From assembly GCA_964023205.1 (NCBI GenBank), contig OZ026835.1, positions 367,501-431,500 of the forward strand: a DNA stretch of 64,000 nt. Direction: 5' to 3'. Below are positions 48,201-63,200 of this stretch, piece after piece. Made by a program: the position numbers and the translations under genes. The stretch's first letter is position 1; each line of letters opens with the position of its first letter. Source of the stretch: Lutraria lutraria. Its lineage: Eukaryota; Mollusca; Bivalvia; Venerida; Mactridae. The notes beneath the pieces were generated by a model. The model worked only from the letters and a program-made list of their open reading frames with translations, ran no database searches and had not been told where the DNA came from.

Positions 48201-51200
48201 TGTTATCTATGGGTACCATGGGGGATGGAGGATTATCATCTTCTGTTGTAGATCTACGATGTACATTACTTCCAGTCACTGACTCATCTACAAACATACT
48301 CAAAAATGCCTGAAAATTTAAAAGAAACATAACAATAATCATATACAACACAGTAAGCTTATAATATGTATCAATATCTTTTGAAAGTTTGAAAAAAAAA
48401 CTTCAAAACATTCACAGTACAATTATGAAAACTTCGATGATACATTAAGTTCACAAGTTTTATATTTAACATCAAAATGTGAATATCATTACTGTTCAAA
48501 GCAACCAAATTTATACTGAAATATTAGCGATATTCTAAAGCATATATTATGAAGATTGTATTTTGCAGTTCATTAGAAATGAGTAGGACTGTGCATATTA
48601 AATTATAATGCCAATTTTTAAAAAAATAAGTTGAGTTAGTTATTCGAATTCCTGGCCCAGAGATTATAAAACTTGAGTGATTGAACTCTGAGCTCAAATC
48701 ACACATCTTGTCTTATGATCAGGCAATACTGACATAACTGATGCATTAGCCTGACAGCATTATCTATCTTAACATGTGTTTAAGCATTAATCAACTCTAT
48801 CTTTTTAACGATATTAATTTGAGAACGGAATTGAGATTTGAACTCGAGTCTGTTCTCAAGTTTAATAAACTCGGGGCCAGATCTCTTTATAGATGCACAA
48901 TCAATTAATCATATGTCTAAATATCTGACTCAATATTATAGAAATGTGATAGAACTAAGTAGAATACAGTATATTTACCTTTAACATAGGTATTGGTGTA
49001 AAACCTTCAGTAGCTTTACTTGTATCAAATAAACTGTAGGCTCCATCACGTACTGCCACAGCTTTATTAGAACGGAAATGTACATCTAAACAATAACTGT
49101 GTACTGGATTAAGGATTAAATACTTACATGGTGGTAAAGTTATATTAGAATAAATCACAAGAGTCAATGAATTCTAATAGACAGATGTTGTAAAAATTTG
49201 CTGTTCCTATATTATAGCACTTGTAATAGAACACAATATGAGATTTTTTTCTAAAGATTTCTGAACTTCTTTGCCGATATATAATCGATACAACATGAAA
49301 TACTCCATCTATATTTTGATCTTTGATTTAGACCACCATTATCAAAATGGTTCATTTAATTTTAAGATAATTGCATCACACAATGAATGTTAAAGGATAC
49401 TTGTTTCTGTAAGCAATTCTCACATGTGTAGAAGATTGTGGTAAAACTGTAAATGTTTGTACAGATTGTTTCGGTGACTGAAAACAAACAGAATTACATT
49501 CAATAATACACAATCACATTATACATGTAGTACACAACATATCCTTTGCACACCTAAAATGTAATGAAACAAGTATTAACTTTCCTTCCTCCAAACCGGC
49601 TTGTTCTTTATAGTGAACTCCTATAACGTTTTTAAATGGGCAAAATTTTCCTCTCCTTAAAACCTGACAGCCTAGGAACCCTGGCACTTTTTTAACAAAA
49701 CGATTTAACTGTCACATTGATACAGATATTTTTAAAAGTTAAAGTATATTTTTTACAATATAGTTCTTGTGTCTTAATATTTCATCTATAAACTTTAAAT
49801 ATGTAGTTTCATCTCAAAATTTATCCTTTCTGTTCATCTTCAAATCTGCAGACCCACATAATAAATACTGCAGTAATATACATTCAATAATAAATTCAAA
49901 TTTTGTTTGTTTAGTCCATTACTGTACTTTTTCCATTAAACTGAAAAATTATGTGTGGAAAGAAAAATAGAAATGATAATACAATACTTACTGTTCCTAC
50001 ACCAAGAATGACAGCTGAAGAGAGTTTATGGAGAGAATTCATTGGACCCCAGGTATCATGTAGTATCTTCAAGATAAATATAATACATCAAATTAAACAC
50101 CATAAAAAACAATGTTAACATAAGAGGTGTTTGTTAAACACGGATGGCCCATAAACCTTAACTAGATAGTAAGACCTTAACTGTTAACCAACTGACAGAA
50201 GTCTGAGACCTGTACATGGTTTTTGTGTTGAAGGTCACGGTGATGTAGCCCTTTGACTTAATGACCTCAAATCAGCTCATGCCAGATTTTGACATTACTC
50301 CGTGGTAAATCTTTTCCTAATGATAAGTTAAACAGAACTTATATAAATAGTTTATAGTAAATCAATTAATATATTCTGGTCTTTATAAAGCCACAAATTA
50401 ATTATCATGTTCCTCATTAGTAAAAAGAACAAGAAAGACTGAGCATGAATAAGAAATTTTATAACAAACATAGAAATACAAACATACATTAAAATCTAAC
50501 TAAATCCCTTTATGGCTCACATAATATTTTAACAAAACAACAATCTAGACTTACTTGGGTTAGATAAGCCAGTGACTTGGTAGAGTTTAGATCATGCTGA
50601 AGTTGAGTTGTCATGACAACATGTGGATTCATAGGACTAGAAGGTCCTTGGCGACCAAATGAGAGAGTAAACTGTTTAACATTACATCTCCATTGTATGT
50701 GAACCTATAATACAGACAAACAATTGTATCATTCAGTCAGTTTGTATATGAATGCAGCTTTTATTCTATTATGGCAAAGTTTCATAATAAATTATAATAA
50801 TAATATAATAATCTTTGCAATGTGCAAACATAAGCTATAATTCTATTATTTCAGAGTGCAGCTTAGACTTATGAAATTGTCACAATATTACAGTATATTT
50901 TAATACGATAAAGGCTAATTGGTGCACATAAAAAAACGTTCAACCCTTGCCTCTTGGACATTTGGCTTGTGACAAAATATGCTGACAGCCATTTTGCCTG
51001 CTTTCTTCACTTTTTTGTCAAAGAAATGAAAGAAAAAACCTTCTATAATACAAGTAGACATTTTCTGTAAAAACTTCAAAACATTATCTATGATTTTTTT
51101 ACTAAAACTGTATAATACATAAAACATACCAAACTAGTATTTCCAGTACCATACAGCAGACTTAGTATTTTATAATTATAGGATTTTATCTCAGCTAGTG

Positions 51201-54200
51201 ACTGTAGACCTGTCTGTGGATCTGAAAAATAAATATAATATATAACTACAGTATTACCCGGCTGTAAACACCACACTGGAAAAATGGTCAATATAGAAGA
51301 TGGGTCTACAGTACCTCTCAAAAGCAACACCCTTTGGGAGTAGCAAAATTATGTTGCTGTTGGCAGGTTGTTGCCCTAGAGAGGTTAAGTTAATAGTTGA
51401 ATCATGTAGTGCAAAAATTATGCTGTATTTGAAGGGAGGAGGTTGCTGAAGAGAGGTTGCTCTGGAGAGGTTGCACTGTGTATTTTTAGTTTGAATTTTG
51501 GTCTTAAGAGTCAGGTGGTCTTTAATTATGGTCCTCTACACAGAATTGACTTTATCATGATTTTTAGTATTCTTAACCATTTAAAACAAGGAGAGGTTAA
51601 AAAATCTTCATTAACAGAAACCATTAATATTATACTTTAAATAATATATCAACGCAGTGCTAGAAATCAATTATAAACACAGTATTTTTAACAAAGTGAC
51701 ATTTAATTTGATAGCCTTTTTCCAGATAATTTCTTCAGGTTACTTATACTCAACATGAAATATAAAACTTGTCATAGTCTACTGTGTTATAATCAATACA
51801 TTGCATAAATAATTGTAACAATTCTTAATATATTCGTGGTTAAAACCTGTAAGTTCATACAAACTAACTATTTTTAGACACAAACATAGGGTAACTATTA
51901 TCCATACCGTAATACATTCTAGAAAAAGGTTTGACTATAGTAAACAGGTTACACATAGCCATCCATTCATCCCATAAATCTTTGGTTGTTTTCTGACAAT
52001 CTGATGTTTGTTCAAAGGATGAAAACACTCTCTGTGTCGGACCAACATCTTGTTGGTTCTGGGTCTGTAGAAGATCTCTGTTAAATATGAACTGAAATAT
52101 ACAAATACATGCATGGTATGAAAATTGGGTATACTTATAGGGACATGATAATATATGTTTTATAACCTGGATTATGAAGGACATAAATAGCAAAGACTGA
52201 CATAGAACTAGAAGCCCAAGGGCAACATGTCAAGCCCCTGTTTAGCCAGCTTGTGATCTTGACCTTTGAACTTCAAGTATGGGTGATATTCATGACACAT
52301 CATTTCATTGAAGTAAACTTTTATACCAATTTATTTAAAAATCCTTGAATGCAAACAGAAGTTACAGCCCAGACAAGGAAAATATATTTGACCGAATGTG
52401 TAATCTTGACCTTTGACCTATAAAAATCTGGGTGTTGCCCAAGACACATGGTCGCATTGTATTATGGCAAGTCATTTTTAAATAATTCAATGCATAAGGG
52501 AGACACAGACCTGACAAGGTGTATAATGATTATTTTTTATGTTTGACCTCTAAGTGTGACCTTGACCTTTGAGCTAGAGACCTTGATCTTACGCACTGCA
52601 CACCGCCTCATGGTGTTTTACAATTATGCCAAGTTATCTTAAAAAGTTTCAATGCATAAGGGAGATACAGCCCGGACAAGGTGTATAATGCTCATTTTTG
52701 ACGTTTGACCTCTAAGTGTGACCTTGACCTTTGAGCTAGAGACCTGGATCTTGCGCACTGCACAGCGTCTCATGGTGTTTAACAATTATGCCAAGTTATC
52801 TTAAAAAGTTTCTATGCATAAGGGAGATACAGCCCGGACAAAGTCTATAATGCTCATTTTTCATGTTTGACCTCTAGGTGTGACCTTGACCTTTGAGCTA
52901 AAGACCTGGATCTTGCGCACTGCACACCGTCTCATGGTGTTTAACAATTATGCCAAGTTATCTTAAAAAGTTTCTATGCATAAGGGAGATACAGCCCGGA
53001 CAAAGTCTATAATGCTCATTTTTCATGTTTGACCTCTAGGTGTGACCTTGACCTTTGAGCTAGAGACCTGGATTTTGCGCACTGCACACCGCCCCATGGT
53101 GTTTAACAATTATGCCAAGTTATCTAAAAAAGTTTCTATGAATAAGGGAGATACAGCCCGGACAAGGTCTATAATGCTCATTTTTCATGTTTGACCTCTA
53201 GGTGTGACCTTGACCTTTGAGCTAAAGACCTGGATCTTGCGCACTGCACACCTTCTCATGGTGTTTAACAATTATGCCAAGTTATTTTAAAAAGTGTCAA
53301 TGCATAAGGGAGATACAGCCCGGCCAAGGATCCGGACGGACACACTAACTAACTCACTCACTCACTCACTCACTAACTAACTAACTAACTAACGTACAGA
53401 CACGCAACCGCCATTGTGGCGACTAAGTCGAGCTCACCGCAGGCGGGCTCGACAAAAATGACTTTAAATGGTACAAATAATGGGAAAACTTGGCCAATTT
53501 TCAACATTGCTTTGAAAATCATTTGTTCAGAACAACCTAATGAAGAATACATTATATTATCTTTCAATGTTTCTATTAAAGATAATTATGACCAGATAAA
53601 AGTGATATTATTGCTACAATAGTCTGACAGCATAATTTAAAAGAACAATTATTTTAACATTAATCAGCTCTATCTTTCCAACCATAACACGTCGGGAATG
53701 GAATTGAGACAGGAGACTTCTCAAGTTGAGCCATTTAGCTGTTAATTAAGCTGCATGCCACAAACAATACCTTTTGGTAGAGAAAACACTCATGTTTACA
53801 GTTACCAGACCAAAACAATCAGGCTGGGTAGCTTTAAAACTTAAATATTTATTTCTTAACATATCATTCATATTTTGGAGATACCAGTTGTCCCCAAATA
53901 TCTACATACTTCAGATTTTACATTAAGAAATTTAAGGTTTACACAAAAATAGAGTTGGTCAGGTGACCTTAAACACGATTATATTATTCTGGTTTTAATT
54001 GTACCTCAATCTGCCATCGTGCGGGTCTTGTTACAATTCTAACTTTACATGATAACATAGTTCTTCTGAAAGCTTCATTATCTTCCTTACTGACACCAGG
54101 AACTTCAGGAAAACTGTAAACATATGAATATGATAGAAAATATGATTGATCATTCTTCTAGTACATGTTGACAGATAATAGAAAAAAATTGTTACGAAAG

Positions 54201-57200
54201 TATTTTGCGTGATAGTCCAAAAATCAAATTTTACAAGAAAAATTGAAAGTAACATTGTGAATTGGCAGGTTGGTCAATATTGCAACTGATTATAGACTAT
54301 CAAAACCTAGAAGTCTTCAGTCTAATACAACAAATACAGTCAGATATGACAAAGAAAATAAATATTAACAATCAATAAAGCCCCATTAAAATCACTTAAA
54401 TTCTCTTCATCTGTTAACACGTTTATACAGTGCTAGTAGCTAACTATAGCAGAATCCTCTCTCATTAAAGTCCTTTATTAAAGTGTCAATACTTACTGTA
54501 TAATATCCATAACAAAGCCCATGGCTTCTTTGTCCACTTGAATATTTGTATGTAATATTCCCAAGTCATTTAACTGAAAATGATATCCAGATAATATGCT
54601 ACACTATGTACAAGTGACCATTCTCTTTAAATATTACATAGTTACTTGATTACTAATAAACATTTTGAATAAATAAGTATTAATAATTGGACACACATGA
54701 GTAAATAAAAAGAAAACTCTGACAGATTTTACATTGTATTTGAAATAAACATGGTCCTATATATAAATGCAACAACCTAAGTCATGCTAACTAAATATTT
54801 AAGTTAATTCATTATCTTTTAGTAAGTCTGATACAGGCAGCAAAAAATATTTCATTGTATATGTCATCCAATACATGAAACTTTCAGAATTTGATAACAC
54901 AACATGTTTTTACCTCTTCACCAAGGAAAACAAATGGAAGTTTCTCTTCACAGGCAGCTACAACATGTACCAGATCAGTAACAAAATATGGTGACATCTT
55001 CTGTTTCTTTCCTACAGGTTCCATATACTCACCAAGTAATAACTACAAAAGCAGTGAGATAAAGAATAAAGTAAACTGAGTTAAAACATCTGTTCACTGC
55101 CTCATTGAGATCTATCCACCTATGAAGTTTCATGTTGCTACCTAACATAGTTTCAGAGTTATGCACAGACACAGATGCCGCAGTGATATTACAATGTACT
55201 AGCTTGACTTTTTCTTCGAAAACAGACAAGTTAATAATTAAAAATTATCACAAGTCACATTTTTTCTTTTCTTTCAAAAAAAGGGGGGGGGGGTGATATT
55301 AGGAGTATGTATGATAAGTTGTAGACTATAAAAGTACATCAAATGGAGTTACCTTTCTTTTCCTGTGAAAACTATCAACTTCATTCTCCTCAATGTCTTC
55401 TGAAAGACAGGAAAAAATATATCTGTCTGAATAAAGTACTTCTGATATATAACAAGATCCACTGCTGTCAAATTTCTTATTTACCCAACTAAATTAACAA
55501 GATATAAGAGTTTTCAAAGATTTTCACTCTAATTCAAGAAATTCATTAAATAAAGTTGTGTTATGAAATATCCAGCCCTCAGACCTAATGATTGTCCACA
55601 TGACATTTATCACCAGGCTACCACATGTTTTCTGCATACAGTATACATACTAACAGAGTAAATCTATCAATATGATAACTGTTATACGCGAGCAAGGATG
55701 CGGTCATCATAGGACTGTTCTTATGGACAAGAAAAATATGAATTTAGTAATTTATATGATAAGAAATTGGTTAAATATTCTTCTAATGTAGATCTATATA
55801 GATACAACAAGAGTGCCGCAAGCGGTGCCAACACTAATCTGTTCACCGCCTCTGAGAGATCTATCCACCTATGAAATTTCATGTTGCTACCTTTTATAGC
55901 TTCTGAGTTATGAGCCACATTGAAATTTGCAAGATGCAGACACCACAGTGATAACAATAGCCTAATTTTTTCTTTGAAAACAGACAAGTTTATAATCATG
56001 TACCTCCAACGTAAACCACATAAAGATAGGAGTACATGTACTTGAGCTGTTTTTATATACTTACTATATATCTTTGTGTAAGGACCATTTGTAAAGGCAA
56101 ATGTATCCAGGGGTACCAATCTTATAGTTTTAAGGAAAGATTTCACAGCTGAATCGTCTCCTAGTTCAGCCTCTATACCTTCACCTAGACATGGTAAAGT
56201 CTCCAGAAGATAATAATTTATCTCAACAGATCTTGGTGGACTATCATCAACAACAACAACCTGATTGTCACAACAGAAAACAAACAAATTAAAAATGAAC
56301 ATTTTTTTGAAGATTTTAAGGGCAAACATTATTTACTGAAGATGGTTACAATTTTATATTCACCCTAGAAAGAAACTAATACAACTCTATCAGATATATG
56401 CTTAGATCTAAGGTGATATATAATACCACAGCATAACTAAATATAAAGATGCTAGTATTCAGGTATTTAAGATATATGTTTTTAATATGGACTGACAGTA
56501 TAGCAAATGAATCATACATACTGATATGAGAGGAAAACTTACCACATAATGATTTGTTTGTTTCGGTACAGGAACGTATAATCTATGTTTAGACAGTTCA
56601 TCTAATCCATGATCTGATTCATTGATGATAGGTAAACTACGACAAGCTTGTGTATATAAACAGTTCACAGACCTCTCACAACGTATTAATGTTAACTGTA
56701 ACCTACAAGAAGAAAGACATTTTATATTTCACACCTAAACAAATAGCAGAGTACAGAAATATACAGGAGAAGAATGAAAAACAACACTGTTTCAGTATAC
56801 AGTCAAATCTGTGAACAAACATATACAACATATGGTCTATATTGACAGGTAACCTTGATGCAAAAGTCATTTTGCTTTAAATAATCAACTAGGTTTTTTT
56901 TAACGATGGCCTTTATTTACAGGGTAGTTATTATTCAGAAGTGGCCGCTTACACGGGTCTGACCTTATGTCAAATGTTTTACTTTGTGCTTGTACTAGGA
57001 AGTGGTCTACATGTCTTGCAAAGCACCTTGATCATAATTTGTTATTTTGCCATATCATGGAAAACTGTTCAAACAGAGAGACTTTCCCAATGTGTCAATC
57101 ATTGTGTCTTACCTTACTGAAAACATTGCTTTAATTAATCAGAAATTCATTTTGCTGCATTTGTAAGCATCAACAGAATCGAAAAATGACCAAAGTAATA

Positions 57201-60200
57201 AAGTCTTTCCAAACAAGCCTATCTACACAGTGCTGCATGGTTAATAATGTTTTATAATGTATTTATACCTCTTGTCACAATATGTGCAGATTGTAACAAT
57301 AAACTGTTCAGATCCAAGAGTCATTACTTACCTTAAAGTAACTAGATGCTTCTGAATACTTTTTCTATCTCCATTCAAGGATTCTTCAAGATCTTGAAGT
57401 ACAGGTAATTCTACAAACAAAACACAATTATAAATACATTGAACTCAATTATAGAAACAGTAGAATACTGAATAATTTTCATTTTCCACTAAATGTTTAA
57501 TCCAGATACAGCTCTAAAACAAGTCAAGTGTATTATTTTATACCTAAAACTTTAAAGCAATCTATTTTCTTTTATGAAATAAGTACTAATAGCCTTAGGT
57601 CATAGAATCAAAATAACCTTTGCACTTAAATATATTACGTGTATCAGTGATGAATTAGTGAAGTTTTATGATTAGTAGTAAATTATCGTTTTACTCATGA
57701 AAAGTTCTCACCTAATGATGGTAAAGATGCCAACATCATTCCACGTTGAGCGTCTATAGTTATACGTAACTGTTCAGATGAAGTACATGGATATACAACA
57801 GGTACATGTAGGGCCAAGGGAAGGTCTCTAATCTCACCTGAAATCATTCATGTATATACTTAATAATGACTCACCTGGTTTCTTTTGTAAATCATAGACA
57901 GGAACATCAGGACATGTGAAGAAATGAGTACATGAAGGACATATCTCCATTTTGACAAAGGAGAAAGGTAACTGCTTCTCTAGAACCCTTTATCTTAATA
58001 CAGTATAATCTTAATTATAATTTATTATCAATAAAGATTTTATAAAATGAACATTTTATTCAGGACACAGGAAGATGTTAAAGATTTAGTTTCTCCATAA
58101 AGTATACTATGAAATGTTTGCAAGATAAATGGATGAGGGAATTTACACAATAAAACCTGAGACAGCTAACATCAGTGAGCAATGCTTAATTTATCTCTCT
58201 AATTGCTGTACATCTCAGATTAGACAGACATTTCTTTGGCCAAGTTTGTTATTCAATAAATGACTAACAAATAATTCTACCCAATCAGTTCCATAGCTTG
58301 AGGCTGAGCTGTAGAAAATATAAGATAGGGAGAATACTTGAGATTGCATCAAGTCACTATCTACTTTCCAGCAAGTGAGTAAATCCTAAAGACATAAATG
58401 CCTGTTATTATCAAAGTTCTAAACAGCATAGTATTACTTAATGTACTTACATTTTCCTTCCATAAATCTTTGAATGGAATATGACAATTCCTAGAAAAAA
58501 ATATGAAAAGATACAAACTGGTAAATCAGCACTTATAAAGGAACTTATAGTCCAAACAATACTTGGTTTATGGCAAGTGGGTTATCAATAAATGGCTAAT
58601 AAGTCTCAAACTAGTGCAATTACTGACCGTAACAATTAAACCAAATACAATTCATATTAACAACATATATCATACAATTAATGTTACCTTCAATTTAGCT
58701 CTAGTTCGAACTTCTATAGTCTGCATTAACAATTTCTCGATAGATAGATGTTCACTTTGTATGGTGAGTCCAATCTTTCTACATTCATCAGGTAACATTG
58801 AGGGTACATGTGATACACACAACTTCTTAGCATCATCTTCATCATTTACATGTACTGATAACTTATATCCTATAAATATATAAATATTTGTTGTATACAT
58901 GAATACAAGATTATGCTAAAGTCAATGACATTATTTAAAAAAGAATGTCTATTCACAGGGTGGCCATTTTTGGAGGTGGCCATTTTACTGTATATTGTTT
59001 GAGTATGATAACAATAGAGAGAATAAAGTAATCAAAACTTGTGTCTTACAAGGTATAAATGTACAAAACTATCATCCTCAGAACTATACTTATGTATACA
59101 TTACAATACATATAGTTACATAACATTTAGATTCTTTTGCAGTGTCAAATTGGGGACAAAATATAACCAGGTAAACTAGGAAATAAACTGCAAACAGATG
59201 AAGACAAAACATGGCTAGGATGTATTGTAGAGTTAATAAAAATTATCGTACTGATGGCATCTTGAGATTTTTCCTTCTCTTTCTTTGTTTGATCTCTGAA
59301 ATTGTAGAATGGTAACAAGTAGTTAATACAATTTACTAATTAACTTTTACTGATGGATAAGACACAGAGAAAAGAAAAATGTACAACACACTTCTGATGG
59401 AACTCTATCACATGTATAAACTATGAACAAAAGGCATCAAAATAAACAAATGATCTTGATACACAGTTTGTCTTCATTCAACTTTTGTACCAATGAATGC
59501 ATGGCTGGTGATATTTATTCATAGATGGCAAAATACACAGGTTCAATGATAGAAATAAACTATTCCAACTTGCATGACCCATTCTGGTGACAATCAAATA
59601 AACATCCAGAGACAGCTTCCCTCTTTCAATCATTAACTACAAGTTGACTACTAGACTATTATTAAATATAAAATAAACAATCAGTATTTAAAGAACATAT
59701 TTTCATATTAACAATTTTCATCATGTGGTAGGAATGGCAACAACTGGTAATTTAAGTAACTTGTTAACTGTTTATTTTTTTAATTGGTAAATAAACAGGT
59801 AAATCATTGCAATCCCTATCAATTAGTAAAGTTACTGTTTTAAAGGACTTACTTCCAGTATGACACTGACAAACATTTACCAATACCATATTCATCTATA
59901 CTAAGTGAATCACCCAATCTTTCTCGAATCAATTTCTGAGTCTGAAGATATAAACATATTAAAGAGTGACACTAAATGGTTGATGTATCCATCATTTATA
60001 ATAGATGATTAAAGTAAACCTTTAGTAATTAGCCAATACCCATAGAAACAAGAGGACATTGATTAAACAACATCATACATGTAATTTTTTTTTTGTATGC
60101 TTCAATTTCCGTATGGTTAATGTCGAGATTTATAAGCACACAAGAAGCCCACCCAGTTAGCTCAGTGGTAAGAGCATTGGTCTACTGATCAAGAGGTTGT

Positions 60201-63200
60201 GAGTTTGAAACCCAGCCGTGGCTCACTGTCCATGACAAATTTGACTGAAGATATTACATCCTATGTTAAATTGTCCTCCACCTCTGAATAATGTGGGGTA
60301 GCTTGGCATAAGCTTGTGGACAGAATGTGGTTAGTAGTGGTTAAGGCCTAAATGAAGTCCAGGGAAGCTGGTTAGGATAATTTCCTGCTAGTATATAACT
60401 GAAATAACGTTGAAAATTAAATGTGTTAAATCTGAAATATACAATAATAAAACAAATAAATATAAGCACACAAGCAATCGCTTGTTAACAATTCTATTCA
60501 GCATGCAAATCAATTAATGAAAACACTGTGATATGCTGGCTTTCTGTCTCTTCAGCATGAAATACAGCTACTGGTTCTGGTGATGATATAAAATAAATTC
60601 TAGATATAAAAGTACATAAACAGGACATACCTGAGAATTTAGCACTTCAAGCTGTAAGGACTGGCAGAATGAATCTTAACATATAATTAAGGATATTAAA
60701 TGTAATTTATGAGGCTTGTGGCTTTAATTTCTTTTACAAGCAAAAGAAGAGAAAATGATAAATAAATACAGTAAGCAAACTGTAACATAATATTTCCAGG
60801 CATAAAACCAGTTGGCAGAAAAGTTTCAATGTATACAGCAAAAGTTGAAATAGCAAATAAAATCCATCAGGTTTTAGATTCAAATCTCATTAAAAAAGGC
60901 AAAGTTATTTTTCACGAGTAAATACATATTAATTCCAAACAGACATAACCAGTATAAGGATACGTAAAACTCTGTATAAATCATGTAATGGTTTGTCATT
61001 ATCCAGTAATCTTGACTGAGCTAAACGATGTATATACCCAATTTGTAAGGTGTGCACCAAGGCTTTCCCATCTAAAAAACGATAAAAAAATGCTATAATA
61101 TAAACTCTCACATAAATAGGTTAGTGAACATTCAAAAGACCTATAAATACAAATTCTTAATAAATTTACCATTTAAGGTATACAACAGATATGCTATTAA
61201 TTCAATAAAATCATGTTACTGGTAGTTACTGACAGAAACATTTTGATGTTACAATCAACAGTCCAGGCATACACCCCATACCACACTTTGACTAACACTA
61301 CACAAAACTTACCCCTACAATCATTCATTCTACAGAAATCCATGATTAGGGATTACAAGAAGTCTAATTTCACTTCTAAATCTCTCTTTTAACAACTTTT
61401 CAACAACATTACAACATTAAAACATAGAGATCAGTTCAAAGTAGACAATGACTTGTACCTCCCGTCTCATGGTCTTCTACCAATATATCAATATCCAGAA
61501 GTCTCCACGGTATAACAGGGCTGTCCTCCATCAAGGTCAAGGTCACCTGAAACTCATTCTCCACAAAAAACTTCACACGCCCGTTTTCTGAATATACAAA
61601 ACATGATAAATCAGCAAAATGTTTCGAGGGTCACAGGATTGCGATATTACTGCTAGATAATATAACCATTGAGTCATCTGATGTCTTCATCCACTCTCTC
61701 TTGATACTCAGCAATGCTAGCAATAAAATCTGTAAGTCTCTTACATCATCTGAGTGGAGTGTTTCATCACACATTTTAGAATTAACAAATGCCAAACTAG
61801 TCATGATTAGGTCATTGTAAATATTAGATGCATATTAAAACAAAAGCAGATATTAAGGACTAATTGTATTTAGGAACAGTTTTACAACAAATTGAGGGCT
61901 TAAGCTTTAATTCAAGCAATGGAGTAGATATCAGAAACCTTGTTGATGATAGAAGATAGATACACTTGACAATAATCTTCAATTGTAAAATGATCAAGTA
62001 ACAATAAATAAATCAATTGTGCTTTTGCAGATTAACAGTGATGAAAATTTAAATGATCATTTCATTTTTACACTTACCTATTTTTAGATTCCTCATTTGT
62101 TGTGGAAGTTCACAGGATACCAGTCTGTACTGTATCACCTGTGTCAACCTTGATAAAACCTGTTTCTTTTCCACAGGAGTGATTGGATCAGGGGGCACAA
62201 TCTTCTCCTAAAATATATACATAATTTTACTATAATAATTTATAATTGCTGATCAATTCAGTGTGACAGTTTATAGTTTATATCTCAGTAAGTTCTATAA
62301 ATAACAACAAACAATGCTTACTCTGATACAAGTAGGTAATCTAGGATATGTTCCCAAGGTTAGCACATCAATGGCACAGGGTAGTGAAAAATTGGGAAGT
62401 CTGTAATAGAGAAAGTGTACATTGAAGTAGATAAATATTATAGTTTACATAGGTGAGACAATAGAACAGATATCTTAACATTTTATCAGTTATACATGAA
62501 ATTGAATTATGAATTGATTGAAAACTTGTTCAGAAAGATGCTGGATATAAAAAATGTCTGAAATATCAAACAGACGGGGAGTCTCAGATAATCCTATATA
62601 TGTGCTATGTTTGAGTAATGATAAATTTCACATTTCACTTTGGAATAAACTGTTTGGTACAACAAATATAAGATATCACTGTACGTACCTGGCACTCACT
62701 AGAGTTTCTCTAGCCATCTTGGCCATAGTATCTGCAGTTTCCACAAACCACATTGACTGCTGTTCTAGAAAGTTACAGATTTCCTAAAAGACAAAAAAAT
62801 AGACAGGATAGAAAATCAAACCACATAAAATCATTAATGTAAAGACAATACAATTATTAACAATTTAAAATTAAACTTAACATTATAACCTTTCTGTAGT
62901 AGAGTGACTACACTAAAGTAAAAAAAATTAATGTACAGACTTTGTATTAGATCTTTACAGAGGTTAAGACTAAAATTACTAATTGTATTGATGTTGTCAT
63001 CAATTTAGTTTAAAACTTAAATAAAAAATCATACTGACGAATATGTCAAGTAGCTAGGTTAATAGATACCAATACAATTGATTATCCTCTAACTTACCAC
63101 ACATTTATCCACTTTGCTGGCACTATTTGCCCATTTAACAAGAGCCAAAAGTCGGATAAAAAGTTGCCTTGTACGACTAGCATACTGCACTATCTCGATT

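Larger units (their letters stand above)
58651..63097. other. MED14 introns on the 5' side: mostly unique sequence
   Basis: Introns here are short and AT-rich, except for the SINE at about 60147-60420. No other gene is embedded. Confidence 0.5.

Noticed and set aside
55721..56329. 202-codon minus-strand frame as a single gene
   Set aside because: Only 56260-56065 is coding (MED14 exon 16, which ends at a GTAAGT donor). The rest is intron and a dispersed repeat.
60929..60963. Extension of MED14 exon 7 to the donor-like CTG/GTTATG at about 60949
   Set aside because: It would not join in frame to the next exon with the conserved [12 protein letters not shown]; the GTATCC donor does.
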